A DNA stretch of 64,000 nt, taken from Allorhodopirellula heiligendammensis. Its GTDB lineage: Bacteria > Planctomycetota > Planctomycetia > Pirellulales > Pirellulaceae. Below the pieces are notes generated by a model. It did no database searches and was not told where the DNA came from. It saw only the letters and a list, made by a program, of their open reading frames with translations. How positions within the stretch are numbered: the first letter of the stretch is position 1; every line of letters starts with the position of its first letter. Below are positions 36,303 to 45,416 of the stretch, one piece after another. The position numbers and the translations under genes are program-made. The stretch spans positions 620,001 through 684,000 of the forward strand of contig NZ_SJPU01000003.1 in the NCBI RefSeq assembly GCF_007860105.1, given 5' to 3'.

Positions 36303-37478
36303 CTAGATCCACGCCTGAATCGCTGCGACGACGTTCTCTTCCGGTACGTCGCCCACGAGTTTGACGCTGCCAATGGACTCAGGAAGCACGAAACGCAGTT
36401 TTCCGTGGGCGACCTTTTTATCGCGAGCCATGATGGGGATCATTTTTGCAGGATCCGCTTCCGGCCAGCTCCTCGGTAACTCAGCTGCCTCCAAGAGTGC
36501 GGTCTGCCGAGTGAGCAACCCGGCATCGCAGTAGCCGAGATCCACGCTGAGACTCGCGGCCATCTGCATCCCAATCGCCACAGCTTCTCCATGCAGCATC
36601 GCGCCGTAGCCAGCAGTCGCTTCAATCGCGTGTGCGAAGGTATGACCGTAATTCAAGATCGCGCGCCGGCCGCTCGTTTCAAGTTCATCATCGGCAACGA
36701 CACGAGCTTTCGATTGGCAGCTCCTCGCGATTGCTAGTCGCGTCGGTTCAGGATCACGGCGGATGATCGCCGCGATATTGGATTCTAAAAATTCAAAGAA
36801 CTCAGCATCTTCAATCACGCCGTATTTGATCACTTCTGCCAGCCCACTGACGTATTCGCGTGTGGGCAGCGTGCTGAGAAAATCCGTATCGATCCAAACC
36901 AAATGTGGCTGCCAAAAAGCACCGATCATATTTTTCCCACCGGGCAAATTAATTCCGGTTTTGCCGCCCACGCTGCTGTCAACCATTGCCAGCAGTGTCG
37001 TCGGGACTTGGACGAACCGTAGACCCCGGGTGAATGTGGCGGCGGCAAAGCCCGCTAAGTCACCGATCACCCCGCCGCCGACCGCGATCACAACACTGCG
37101 ACGATCCGTCCCGCAGGCGAGCAACTCGCCCCATAAATCGGTCAGCCGATCAGTTGATTTGCTCGCTTCGCCCGACGCCACTTCGAGGATGCTGACCCGC
37201 ACGCCATGATGAGGCAGGGATTCAATTATGGCTTGGCCAGCCGACGCGGCAACCGATGCGTCCTGAATGAGGATCACGTGGGTGCAGTCCCCTATGGCCT
37301 CCGCCAATCGACTGGCGAAACCCATCTTATCCGTGCGAGAAGTCGCGCCACTCTGAATCGAGATTGGGTAGCTCCGCAGTCCAAGTTCCACTGTGATTTC
37401 GGTAGACGATTCCAAGGACCTGAGGCGAGATGGATGTGTATCAGGTTGAGTGGTTTCGGAGCGGGGAGGGATAGACAC
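36303..37478 (-). CDS. aroB: 3-dehydroquinate synthase
   Basis: A 391-residue enzyme of the shikimate pathway that turns DAHP into 3-dehydroquinate using NAD and a divalent metal. The NAD-binding GGGVIGDLAGFAAATF is near residue 125, with VPTTLLAMVDSSVGGKTGINLP next. Metal ligands are Glu in GLAEVIKYG and His in NYGHTFAHAIE and in MLHGEAVAIGM. A longer than usual N-terminal tail (about 25 residues) precedes the first strand. ATG 37478 is the only good start. It is divergent from the gene at 37597. Confidence 0.96.
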   Translation of the reverse strand: MSIPPRSETTQPDTHPSRLRSLESSTEITVELGLRSYPISIQSGATSRTDKMGFASRLAEAIGDCTHVILIQDASVAASAGQAIIESLPHHGVRVSILEVASGEASKSTDRLTDLWGELLACGTDRRSVVIAVGGGVIGDLAGFAAATFTRGLRFVQVPTTLLAMVDSSVGGKTGINLPGGKNMIGAFWQPHLVWIDTDFLSTLPTREYVSGLAEVIKYGVIEDAEFFEFLESNIAAIIRRDPEPTRLAIARSCQSKARVVADDELETSGRRAILNYGHTFAHAIEATAGYGAMLHGEAVAIGMQMAASLSVDLGYCDAGLLTRQTALLEAAELPRSWPEADPAKMIPIMARDKKVAHGKLRFVLPESIGSVKLVGDVPEENVVAAIQAWI

Positions 37479-37596
37479 GGCGAGTATGCTAAAACGAGGA
37501 AATAGATGGAAGCTGGCTCTATCGTAACCTCGACCCTACCGATTGAGCGACCTGCCCAGATCTCGATGTTCCCCCACCTCTCAGCCGGAAGCAAAA

Positions 37597-38280
37597 TTGT
37601 CTGACACACCCTCCACGCCCGACAAGCCGACCGCGTCTGCGGAAGCTCCAGTTCACGACGGTTCCGTTCCTAGAGACGCTGCTCAGGAATTTCCTGTTCA
37701 GGGAGCCCCCGCCCCGTCCGATCCGCATGCGGATAAGTACAACGATCCCCGGGCTCATTTTGGACGGAAAGGTTGGGCCGCTGTGGTGGCGATTTTGATC
37801 GGCGCGAGCATCTTTACCGCTGCGAGCATTTACGCCCGGCGGACGCGATTAGGCGAGACCACTCGTTTCTGGGGCGCGCCGACGATCGAGGCGCTCCAGC
37901 TTGGAGATCACGTGATGCTCTTACCACTGGAGGGAAGCGATTTCGAACCCGTAGAGCTGACGGCCTTTCCGGGTCTGGGGCACCTCCGCAAGGCGCTCCT
38001 CGATGAGCGGCACTACGATTGGAGCACAGAAACCAGCGACGGCGTGAGCGACTTTTGTGAGCAGGCCAGTGACGTGCAGTGTGTCCGCTTGGAATTCTCT
38101 GATCCAACGCTGCGACGCTTTCCCATGGCTCAGATTGATCTGGAATTGAATCACGGGGTGGTTGGCCCCACCGACCAGTCGAGGCGGGTGAGCGTCAATG
38201 ATCGCGTCCGGCCCGCGTTGAAGTATCAGATTGGTTTACTGACGCACATCAAACAAGAAAGCTACGACCATCGCGACTGA
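37597..38280 (+). CDS. Hypothetical single-pass membrane protein
   Basis: A 227-residue protein I do not recognise. The first 55 residues are Pro/Ala/Ser/Asp-rich and probably disordered. One membrane segment follows (WAAVVAILIGASIFTAASIYA, about 59-79). The C-terminal region of about 145 residues is soluble and polar, with a beta-like FWGAPTIEALQLGDHVMLLPL stretch. TTG 37597 is chosen because GGAAG stands five bases upstream; an earlier TTG at 37543 has no ribosome site. It is divergent from aroB. Confidence 0.65.
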   Translation: MSDTPSTPDKPTASAEAPVHDGSVPRDAAQEFPVQGAPAPSDPHADKYNDPRAHFGRKGWAAVVAILIGASIFTAASIYARRTRLGETTRFWGAPTIEALQLGDHVMLLPLEGSDFEPVELTAFPGLGHLRKALLDERHYDWSTETSDGVSDFCEQASDVQCVRLEFSDPTLRRFPMAQIDLELNHGVVGPTDQSRRVSVNDRVRPALKYQIGLLTHIKQESYDHRD

Positions 38281-38504
38281 CCGCGTCATCGTCATGACGT
38301 CATCAAAGCCATAGATTCGCTGAAATAACAAAAATAGACCACGCTCATCAAACCCAGACGCATGTCGGATAGCGAGCGGGAACCTGGCGGATGATTGAGC
38401 GTCGCGAAGCCAGCTGTCAAGAGATCATCAGCAACACCGGTGCTTGGCCGCACCGGGCTAACACACATGCGTCACTACGATAGAAAGACGAGCGACGGGG
38501 CCAC

Positions 38505-39494
38505 TCACGCAGCCTTCCGCTGTTTGCGGATACGTCGACGGCGGCCGATGAGCGCACCGCACAGAATCAAACCCACCGACGCAATCGTCGCCGGTTCGGG
38601 AGCTGCGCTGGTGCTCGTCGGAATTGGTGGCAGTGCTAGTGAAGGTAGGTGAATTTCACCACGAAGATTGACATCGTTGGCGACGACGGTGCCGCCCATC
38701 TGAGAATTAAACGTGATGCTGGCGTCCGGCGCGATCACGGCTCCACCAATGCCATTTCTCAGATCCAGCGTCTCGGTGCCAGGGAAATACCAGACAATTT
38801 TTTGCTGAAACGATTTTTGGCCGAACTCGTTATTGAATGCATTGAACGACGAACTCGCCTTGATGCTCTCCATTTTATACTTGTCCGTCGCGTCGAAATC
38901 CGTCACCCGGAATAGAAACAAGTCAGCAGACAGATCACCCATCAGATCAGGTCCACCATTGCCCATGAAGAATTTCAGGTCGACGTCAAACACCGCGATG
39001 CCATCTACTGGGGTACTGGTGAACTGCGACGAGTTCATCCCCAGCTTGACCATGCTATTGGCGGTAAGGCTGTCGAAGTAATCCGTCGTGCGGGCAACTT
39101 CCGCTCGCGCGTCAGCAACAATGCCTGCAACGGACTTGTCGTTGTACGAGATCGTGTTCGGCGAATTGACGTTGTTGACTCGACCACTCGCCGAGCCTCC
39201 AACCCTCACGTTTCCATTGTTCACGTGGGTTTCGCTCAAGATCTGGCCGCCCACGACAAGACCATCTGCACTGCTAACGCCGGGCGTCTTTGCCAGACTG
39301 GATGTCGCACCCGACTGCATTGCGAGAACTTTGGTGCCACCACTGATGTTTCCACCCACCAGCACTCGTCCATCGACATGCTGGTTACCAGTCACGTTTC
39401 CAAATGCAATGAGATTAAAGTCACTCAGCACGCCAGCGGACGCAGACACGGACGACAGTAAAACGGCAAACACAACACCCGAGTAACGAAACAT
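38505..39494 (-). CDS. Choice-of-anchor A family protein with PEP-CTERM sorting signal
   Basis: A 329-residue exported protein. A signal peptide (VVFAVLLSSVSASA) leads into the choice-of-anchor A domain, with LSDFNLIAFGNVTGNQHVDGRVLVGGNISGG near residue 23 and, near the end, the GGAVIAPDASITFNSQMGGTVVAND stretch. The C-terminus is a PEP-CTERM anchor: APEPATIASVGLILCGALIGRRRR, that is PEP, hydrophobic helix and basic tail. It should be sorted by an exosortase and displayed or released at the cell surface. No exosortase gene is seen nearby. Confidence 0.88.
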   Translation of the reverse strand: MFRYSGVVFAVLLSSVSASAGVLSDFNLIAFGNVTGNQHVDGRVLVGGNISGGTKVLAMQSGATSSLAKTPGVSSADGLVVGGQILSETHVNNGNVRVGGSASGRVNNVNSPNTISYNDKSVAGIVADARAEVARTTDYFDSLTANSMVKLGMNSSQFTSTPVDGIAVFDVDLKFFMGNGGPDLMGDLSADLFLFRVTDFDATDKYKMESIKASSSFNAFNNEFGQKSFQQKIVWYFPGTETLDLRNGIGGAVIAPDASITFNSQMGGTVVANDVNLRGEIHLPSLALPPIPTSTSAAPEPATIASVGLILCGALIGRRRRIRKQRKAA

Positions 39495-39723
39495 CTACGT
39501 TTTCAAACTTTCAGAGCAATACGTATTGAGAGCGAACAACCCGATGTGGGCCTTCACGAAAAAGAACGGTCAACTAGTACGCACGTACTCACCAAGAAAA
39601 ATCACCCGATTGGCGGCGGATCTGATTTCCACGTCGTGCACCGGCGTACGGCGGCGTTTCTCACGCAATGGGCGGGTTATACACGCCATGGTCCAAGGGA
39701 TTCGCATTGATCCCGGCCATGTT

Positions 39724-39993
39724 TTATCGCGGTGGTTCGCGATGGACACTCGGGGCTGCGTAAGCGGGGCGAACGCCGTTAAGGATTGCTATCCCGCTAC
39801 CCCCAGCGATGATGGCGACTGCGAGCCAGACACCGCGCGCAGCGGGTTTACCATACTTGTCATGTACGTACTTTACTGAGCGAATTTCGTAGGGGGCCGC
39901 CCAGGGCCCGATCGCAATCGCGGTGGCAGTCACCGAAAAGAGGAGTGCCAGGCAACCGACAAGAACTTCATCCGTACTCAAAGCGTATCTCAA
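39724..39993 (-). CDS. Small two-segment membrane protein
   Basis: An 89-residue product with two hydrophobic segments (VGCLALLFSVTATAIAIGPW and the ARGVWLAVAIIAGGSGIAIL stretch) separated by a polar loop PYEIRSVKYVHDKYGKPA. TTG 39993 is the first plausible start after the TPR gene stop at 40004, a 10-bp gap suggesting an operon. The frame continues upstream to 40095 inside the TPR gene. Function unknown; the pattern recalls short conserved planctomycete membrane proteins. Confidence 0.55.
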   Translation of the reverse strand: MRYALSTDEVLVGCLALLFSVTATAIAIGPWAAPYEIRSVKYVHDKYGKPAARGVWLAVAIIAGGSGIAILNGVRPAYAAPSVHREPPR

Positions 39994-40003
39994 TTCTCGG
40001 CGT

Positions 40004-40672
40004 TCAAACGTCGCTTTGGCGGAGTTGGCGTCGGATCTGCCGGCGCTGCATGCGGGCGGTTTCGAGATCCGGATTGATCGCCAAACAATGATCAAGGGCT
40101 TGCAATGATTTCTCTAAGTGACCATTCAAATAGCGAATTTTTGCCAAACTCTGCCATGCCAGATAATGGAACCGACAATGCCAGAGGCAGTTCTGATAAG
40201 CCTGCTGAGCCCGCGAGAAGTCTTCGAGTCCGTGCCAACAGATGGCTAGCTGATGATGGGCCTCGGAGTAGCAGGGCGCCTGATCGATTAAAATCATCGC
40301 CGGGGACAGCGCCGCAGCATATTCACCCCCATCATTGAGATGCATTACACGAAGCAATTGCTGGTGATGCAACGGAGCAGCGTCACGAACCAAAACGGCA
40401 CGGAAAGAGTCGTCCGCGACCAAGCGGACCCCGCGATCGGAGTCTGAAATCGCTCGTCCCAAAGCGTCGACGCTGCAGCGGTCGCCAAGCATCCCCAAAG
40501 CTAGCGCCGCAGCACGACGTTGCTCGACCTGGCCGCGACTCAGCAAAGCATTGAGTGTCGCGGCGGTGTAGGATTCGTCCACCTCATGAGCAAACCGACA
40601 CGGATCAGCTGACTGCAGGTAGCGCCGGTAGGCACCTGCTAAACGCGTGGTGTGGACAAGAGGTTTCGTCAT
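40004..40672 (-). CDS. HEAT/TPR repeat protein
   Basis: A 222-residue protein without signal peptide. The first half holds HEAT-like helices (QVEQRRAAALALGMLGDRCSVDALGRAISDS) and the second half TPR-like pairs (AHHQLAICWHGLEDFSRAQQAYQNCLWHCR, then ALDHCLAINPDLETARMQRRQIR). These repeats usually mediate protein contacts. ATG 40672 is preferred over longer frames to 40918, because the extra part contains a poorly conserved hydrophobic stretch antisense to the next gene. It is followed closely by the small membrane protein gene. Confidence 0.75.
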   Translation of the reverse strand: MTKPLVHTTRLAGAYRRYLQSADPCRFAHEVDESYTAATLNALLSRGQVEQRRAAALALGMLGDRCSVDALGRAISDSDRGVRLVADDSFRAVLVRDAAPLHHQQLLRVMHLNDGGEYAAALSPAMILIDQAPCYSEAHHQLAICWHGLEDFSRAQQAYQNCLWHCRFHYLAWQSLAKIRYLNGHLEKSLQALDHCLAINPDLETARMQRRQIRRQLRQSDV

Positions 40673-40806
40673 GTTGGTTTCCAAGGGGTCGGTATATTCG
40701 ATGCAGGCATCCAACAGTGGGGGCAAGCCGAGGGATTTGGCTTCAAAATCTCCCCCCGTGTGACCCTTCGATGTTAGACTGATCAGGCTGACAGGCAAGA
40801 CAACAA

Positions 40807-42096
40807 ATGAAAAAAGAATTTGATCGAAATTCAACCGGATTTGCGCAAACCGCATTCTTTTTGCTGGCGGTTTGGGGCTCGGTTGCGCCGGCATCAGCGG
40901 TTGGGCAGCCGCCCCCAAACAGCGTCCTGGCCTGCGAAACGCTGGTTCAGACCGGGATTACGCTGAGTGTAACGCAACAGCCGCTCGGCGAGCTACTACC
41001 GCAACTCCTCCCTCAGGCTAGCCGGGAGAATGTTTCTAATCGCGGTCCATGGCCACCGATCAGGTCACTTTGGCTTGACAGGCAAATTGACCCCGGAGTC
41101 CACGTGAGTCTGACCGCAGCGGCTACTCCGGCCGCCAAAGTGATTCTAGAGGTGGCGGAAATGAATGATCTCGCCGTCTTTCCGCTCCCTGGCGTGCTGA
41201 TCGTCGGACGCCCCGACTGGGTCGATTCAGCGGTCAGTCATCTGACGTCCAATGAGTCCTCTCCGGGCGATCTGATTTCGGTGCGATGGCCGACGGGCAG
41301 CACCGCGGCCGAGGTTTTGGCACTGCTGCTCGCCGCCCCAGCCCGTTCGAAAGGCAGCCAAGTTGTGACGGATTTGGCATCCATCGTCCCCACAACTGCT
41401 GATGCAGGCAGATCAGATCAGGTGCCCAGTTGGCTGCCCCATGACATCTGGACTGCCGGTAGCCTGGTCGCAGTCGACCGGAGGCTGGCGGTGGAGTTGC
41501 TGCTGGCCCAGTTTCGGAACGCCCTCCGCCGAGGGACACGGCTGGAAACACTTACCGCCCGGGGGGGCGGCGTTGACAGCAGCGATGCTCTCGGTGAGGC
41601 CGTGTCAGCGCCCGAGGGCGTACTGGCCTGGTCCGCATTGCCTACCGAGCGTCCGTTTACCTTGGCGTATCCCTCCGGTGACGGGGCCCTCGCGATTCGC
41701 TCCGCGCTGTCAAAATCCCATCCCCGTGCCTCCATTGGCATGGTGAAAAATCAGCTGTTGGTCAACACGACTGCTGAGAATCATCGTCTGGCAATTGCGA
41801 CTCACTGGCGCGCGGCCACGGGTGAGCCCGCGGCTGCCAGACAAGGAAATGTTGGAACCGTGCCGGTGTTTGATTTGCAGTTGGTCGACAAACCGGCCGT
41901 GGAAGTCCTCCGACAACTCGCCCAGGCGGCGGGCAAGAGCTTTCAGGTCGACGAGGCAGCGGAATCGGCAGGGAATACACCAGTGACGCTCGATGCCAAG
42001 AAGAAAACTCTGCAACAGCTCGCCCAACTTGTCGCGGAGAAAGCTGGATTAGAGGTGCAGTGGGGCGACACCGACGTCATCGTGAGGGCGCGATAA
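40807..42096 (+). CDS. Exported protein with STN-like C-terminal domain
   Basis: A 429-residue protein with an N-terminal signal (TAFFLLAVWGSVAPASA). Two regions resemble short secretin/TonB N-terminal (STN) folds: an early one (ITLSVTQQPLGELLPQLL) and a late one (VPVFDLQLVDKPAVEVLRQLAQAAGKSFQVDE). The end, LDAKKKTLQQLAQLVAEKAGLEVQWG, fits an STN-type alpha/beta unit. The middle is unassigned. It is likely an extracytoplasmic protein of an envelope complex. It is transcribed divergently from the TPR gene. Confidence 0.7.
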   Translation: MKKEFDRNSTGFAQTAFFLLAVWGSVAPASAVGQPPPNSVLACETLVQTGITLSVTQQPLGELLPQLLPQASRENVSNRGPWPPIRSLWLDRQIDPGVHVSLTAAATPAAKVILEVAEMNDLAVFPLPGVLIVGRPDWVDSAVSHLTSNESSPGDLISVRWPTGSTAAEVLALLLAAPARSKGSQVVTDLASIVPTTADAGRSDQVPSWLPHDIWTAGSLVAVDRRLAVELLLAQFRNALRRGTRLETLTARGGGVDSSDALGEAVSAPEGVLAWSALPTERPFTLAYPSGDGALAIRSALSKSHPRASIGMVKNQLLVNTTAENHRLAIATHWRAATGEPAAARQGNVGTVPVFDLQLVDKPAVEVLRQLAQAAGKSFQVDEAAESAGNTPVTLDAKKKTLQQLAQLVAEKAGLEVQWGDTDVIVRAR

Positions 42097-42276
42097 CATC
42101 GTCAAGATCAGTTCACTCGTCTACCAAAACGAGGGCATGGCTGATGTTGGGGTGTCCAAGAGCCTGGCCCACCTGCACGCCCCCAACTTGATCCACTCGC
42201 AGCCTCGGCATGTTGTTTTCCATTACCTGGTGTGGCGAACTTCAACGGCGAATCCAATCGTTGGTTCGGGTGGTGG

Positions 42277-44943
42277 TCAGGCCGCTTTGCTCTGGTCGGG
42301 CGAGGAGTTCGTATTGAGTGCAGGAACGTTCGCTCGCTTGCGGCGGAGATCTCGCATCGCAACGGCGTTCTCGTGCAATTGACCTTCGATTTGGCGCAGC
42401 CGATGCTGCATCGCTGCGTTGGCGTCGAGGCTGGCGTCGAGCTCAGCCGACACGCGGTGGAGCTGTTCTTGCAATTCCACGCCGTGAGCTTGCAATGCAT
42501 CCGCCTTCGCTTGAAACTCGGTCGCCTGCACTCGGTACTCCTGGGCGCGTTGAAACCTCTCCGTAGCATTCTCTAGGTCGTGCTTCAGGTGATCGACGAC
42601 ACTGGTCTGGTCGGCAAGTTGCACGAGAATCTGCTGCTGGTGCTGGTTCAGCAGAGAGATCTGACCATCACGATCCTCGATTTCACCGCGCAGTGTGGCA
42701 ACGACGTCGCGGTTGAGCTGCAGGTCGTTCTGGGCAGCTGCTAACGCTGTTGACTTTTCCGCTACGAGCTCTCGAAGTCTATCCAGTTCGTGACCGCCTG
42801 CACGGAGTCGTTCGGCTTCGGCGAGATGTCGACCGATCGCCTCTTTTTGCTCGTCGATTTCTTGTTCGAGATCGACGATCCGTTGATCTTTTCTGCTGAT
42901 GGTGTCTTGGAGTTCCTGTGACTGCGTCTGCAATGCGTTACCACTGAGCTGAATTTCGGCTAGCTTCGATTCGTATTCTATTCGAGACTGGCTGGCCTCG
43001 GCGAGCTCCGCTAGGAGCGATTCGGTTCTCGCCTCCATTTCGCTCATCGCTGTTTCGGCCGTCACCCGCCCGTCGATTGCAGTCTGTATTCGCGAGGTTC
43101 GCTCATCGAGTTGGTCCAGTAGCTCGTCATGCTCACTCTGCAGCGTTTGTACCTGAACGGTGGACTCATTGAGTGATTTCTCAAGTCGCTCGATCTCTGC
43201 TTGATGCGATTCAAATTGGATTGCTTGTTCGCGATTGGCTTCGATTGCGACAGCGTGTTGATCACGCAACATTCCGTATTCTTGCTGCAGTTCAAGGTAT
43301 TTGTCTTCATATTGTCCGGCCTGTGCATCGTCAGTCGCTCGCTCGCTGACGAGTCGATCTCGTTCCTGGAGCAGATCATCGTGCTCTGCGGACAGATGGG
43401 CGTTCCGCGCGGTCACGATGTCCAACTCAACCTTGAGTTGGTCTCGCTCGCTGGAGAGTTCTGCCTCTCGATTGACGAGTTGAACTTGTCGTGAGACGGC
43501 CTCGTCACGCTCGGTAACTAGCTGGGATTGCTCCTCCGCAATTGCTTTTAGATCCTCAGCGACTTGATCACGCTGGCCAACGAGTTCTTCCCGCTCACGG
43601 GTAAGTTGATCACGTGTACTGAGCAGTTCATCGTGCTCTGACGCTAGGAGCGTATGCTGCTCGGTGATTGACGTCAGCTCCTCCAAAATTCGGTCACGCT
43701 CGCCAACGATCTTATCATGCTCACTGGTAAGCTGGTCTCGTTGTTGGAGAGTCTGGCAGTTTTCTGTGGTCAGTACGGTATAGCGTTCGGTAACAATTGC
43801 CAGTTCGGCGGTGAGTTGGTCTCGCTGGCTAGCAATCCCATCATGGTCATTGACGAGCTGTTCCCGTTGTTTGACAAGTTCATCACGCTCGGTGACAGTT
43901 TGATCTCGTTGGACAGTGAGTTGGCCGTGCTCTGCTAATAGTTGATCATGTCGACGCTGGATGTCATGACACTGATCGGCGAACTGGTCACGCTGGCTGG
44001 CGGTTTGGTCGAGCTGTTGGCTTGCTTCGTCGCGAAGAGTGATGAGTTCGTCGCAGCGACTGCGCAGCTGCTCGATTTCCACAGTGAGGTGCTCGCCACG
44101 ACGGCTGCTGAGCCCGGCTTCGTGGGCGTCTTGTTCCCGGAGCTGAGCGAGGTGATCGCGTTCCTGCTCCAGCTCGTCACGCTTGGTTCGGATTTGGTCG
44201 TACGCGTTGCTTAGTTCATCACATTTTTCGCTGAGCCGGTCTCGCTGCATCCGCAGCTCGTCTCGATCTTCGGTGAGCTTGATGCTGGCAACTTGATGAT
44301 GGTCTCGCTCACTGACCAGTTGATCGTGACGCTGTTGGACGCCTTCGAGTTGAGAGCGAAGCTCGCGAATGTCGTGTTGAAGGCTTTCGTTCTTGGTGGC
44401 AAGGCCATTGCCACGCTCGCGTTGTTCACTGAGTTCAGAGCTCGCCGCCTGCTCCGCTACCGCCTGTTCCTGGATTGTCTTGGCTGCTTGTTTCAGCTGA
44501 GTGTCGGAGGCCTGGAGACGCGTCTGGAGATCAGCGATTTCTCGGCTAGCGGTCTCGGCTTGGCTAAGGGAGACATCGCGTTGCTGCTGTGCATCCCGGC
44601 AGGCAAGTTCGTAGCGACTCTGCTCGGCGTGCAGTTTCCCCAGCTCACTCTGCAGCGCATCGGCACGTTCGGTATGGGTGGCTAAGGTTTGACGGAGCGA
44701 TTCAGCTTCGCCACGATGCCGATTGGAGTTCACCTCAAACGCTTTGGTATCACGCGACAAGAGAATGAATTTGCGTTTACGACTACGGGCTGCTGCCTTT
44801 GCCCGGCTGTACTTCGTTTCGGCAGCCTTAATCGCTTGAAGATCCCGACTGCGATCGCGATACCACAACAGATGGCCAATCAGGATGCCCCCCATAAACA
44901 GCATGAAGACGGATATGAACGAGCTTCCAATCCAAGTACTCAT
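42277..44943 (-). CDS. Very long membrane-anchored coiled-coil protein
   Basis: An 888-residue protein. One membrane segment near the N-terminus (IGSSFISVFMLFMGGILIGHLLWY) is followed by about 840 residues of almost unbroken heptads rich in Gln, Glu, Asp, Arg and Leu, with many repeats of the type RDQL and SEHDEL. No catalytic domain was seen. The C-terminus ends in a short polar tail. Such a protein could tether the envelope or act as a scaffold, but no partner is known. ATG 44943 is preferred to a TTG at 44961. The DNA is repetitive enough to give many shadow frames on both strands. Confidence 0.85.
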   Translation of the reverse strand: MSTWIGSSFISVFMLFMGGILIGHLLWYRDRSRDLQAIKAAETKYSRAKAAARSRKRKFILLSRDTKAFEVNSNRHRGEAESLRQTLATHTERADALQSELGKLHAEQSRYELACRDAQQQRDVSLSQAETASREIADLQTRLQASDTQLKQAAKTIQEQAVAEQAASSELSEQRERGNGLATKNESLQHDIRELRSQLEGVQQRHDQLVSERDHHQVASIKLTEDRDELRMQRDRLSEKCDELSNAYDQIRTKRDELEQERDHLAQLREQDAHEAGLSSRRGEHLTVEIEQLRSRCDELITLRDEASQQLDQTASQRDQFADQCHDIQRRHDQLLAEHGQLTVQRDQTVTERDELVKQREQLVNDHDGIASQRDQLTAELAIVTERYTVLTTENCQTLQQRDQLTSEHDKIVGERDRILEELTSITEQHTLLASEHDELLSTRDQLTREREELVGQRDQVAEDLKAIAEEQSQLVTERDEAVSRQVQLVNREAELSSERDQLKVELDIVTARNAHLSAEHDDLLQERDRLVSERATDDAQAGQYEDKYLELQQEYGMLRDQHAVAIEANREQAIQFESHQAEIERLEKSLNESTVQVQTLQSEHDELLDQLDERTSRIQTAIDGRVTAETAMSEMEARTESLLAELAEASQSRIEYESKLAEIQLSGNALQTQSQELQDTISRKDQRIVDLEQEIDEQKEAIGRHLAEAERLRAGGHELDRLRELVAEKSTALAAAQNDLQLNRDVVATLRGEIEDRDGQISLLNQHQQQILVQLADQTSVVDHLKHDLENATERFQRAQEYRVQATEFQAKADALQAHGVELQEQLHRVSAELDASLDANAAMQHRLRQIEGQLHENAVAMRDLRRKRANVPALNTNSSPDQSKAA

Positions 44944-45416
44944 CGGCGACTCCACGGGCAAATGCGCGCCTCGACGGAGGCCACTCTATTGGTTTTAGCT
45001 GGCATTTATCGAGCCGGCCGATTTGGGGACATTCCTGCGACCGGAGCCGCAACCAATTCGGGCTGTATCAACTTTACCGCTGCTCTGTCCAGCCCAGCCC
45101 ATCGCTAGAGCGATCGATGGTTCTAGTTTGACTGACACGGCGGATCGAGTGATCCGTTACCGGGGAGGCACGCGGTGGCACGAGTGGGGGACACGAGTGG
45201 GGGACACGAGTGGGGGACAGGGCATTCCAAGCGACCCGAAGCCCCTAAAATGCCTATAACCGCTTATTCCTACCATTGTCGCCGACGACGAGGCGGTAGT
45301 GACGGAGTTCCCCCACTCTTGTTCGCCGTTTTGTGGGCTACATTAGGAGGTCTGGGTAAACCGTGCGCGGACGGTTGCGATAATGGCGGCTAGCCAATGG
45401 GGGTTGGCCGTATCCG
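44944..45416. other. Intergenic region with tandem repeat, 473 bp, upstream of the NRPS operon
   Basis: Divergent promoter region between the coiled-coil gene and the synthetase operon. It contains the 13-bp triplicate at 45179-45217. No coding frame of note was seen. Confidence 0.6.
45179..45217 (+). repeat. Three perfect tandem copies of a 13-bp unit
   Basis: The unit CACGAGTGGGGGA occurs at 45179-45191, 45192-45204 and 45205-45217, then degenerates (CAGGGC). It lies about 200 bp upstream of the synthetase start at 45417. It could be a dispersed repeat or an array of regulator sites. Confidence 0.8.

Noticed and set aside
35959..36312. 117-residue minus-strand frame between carbonic anhydrase and aroB
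   Set aside because: No family, no signal peptide or membrane segment, overlaps the aroB stop; not supported as a gene.
42108..42569. 153-residue minus-strand frame
   Set aside because: Overlaps the C-terminus of the coiled-coil gene in another frame and has Arg/Ser-rich composition.
43201..44685. Chains of short plus-strand frames antisense to the coiled-coil gene, some with hydrophobic stretches
   Set aside because: They arise because the heptad codons read in reverse give Leu/Val/Phe-rich sequence; not membrane genes.
45179..45217. Possible CRISPR array
   Set aside because: The 13-bp units are directly adjacent with no spacers, so this is a simple tandem repeat.
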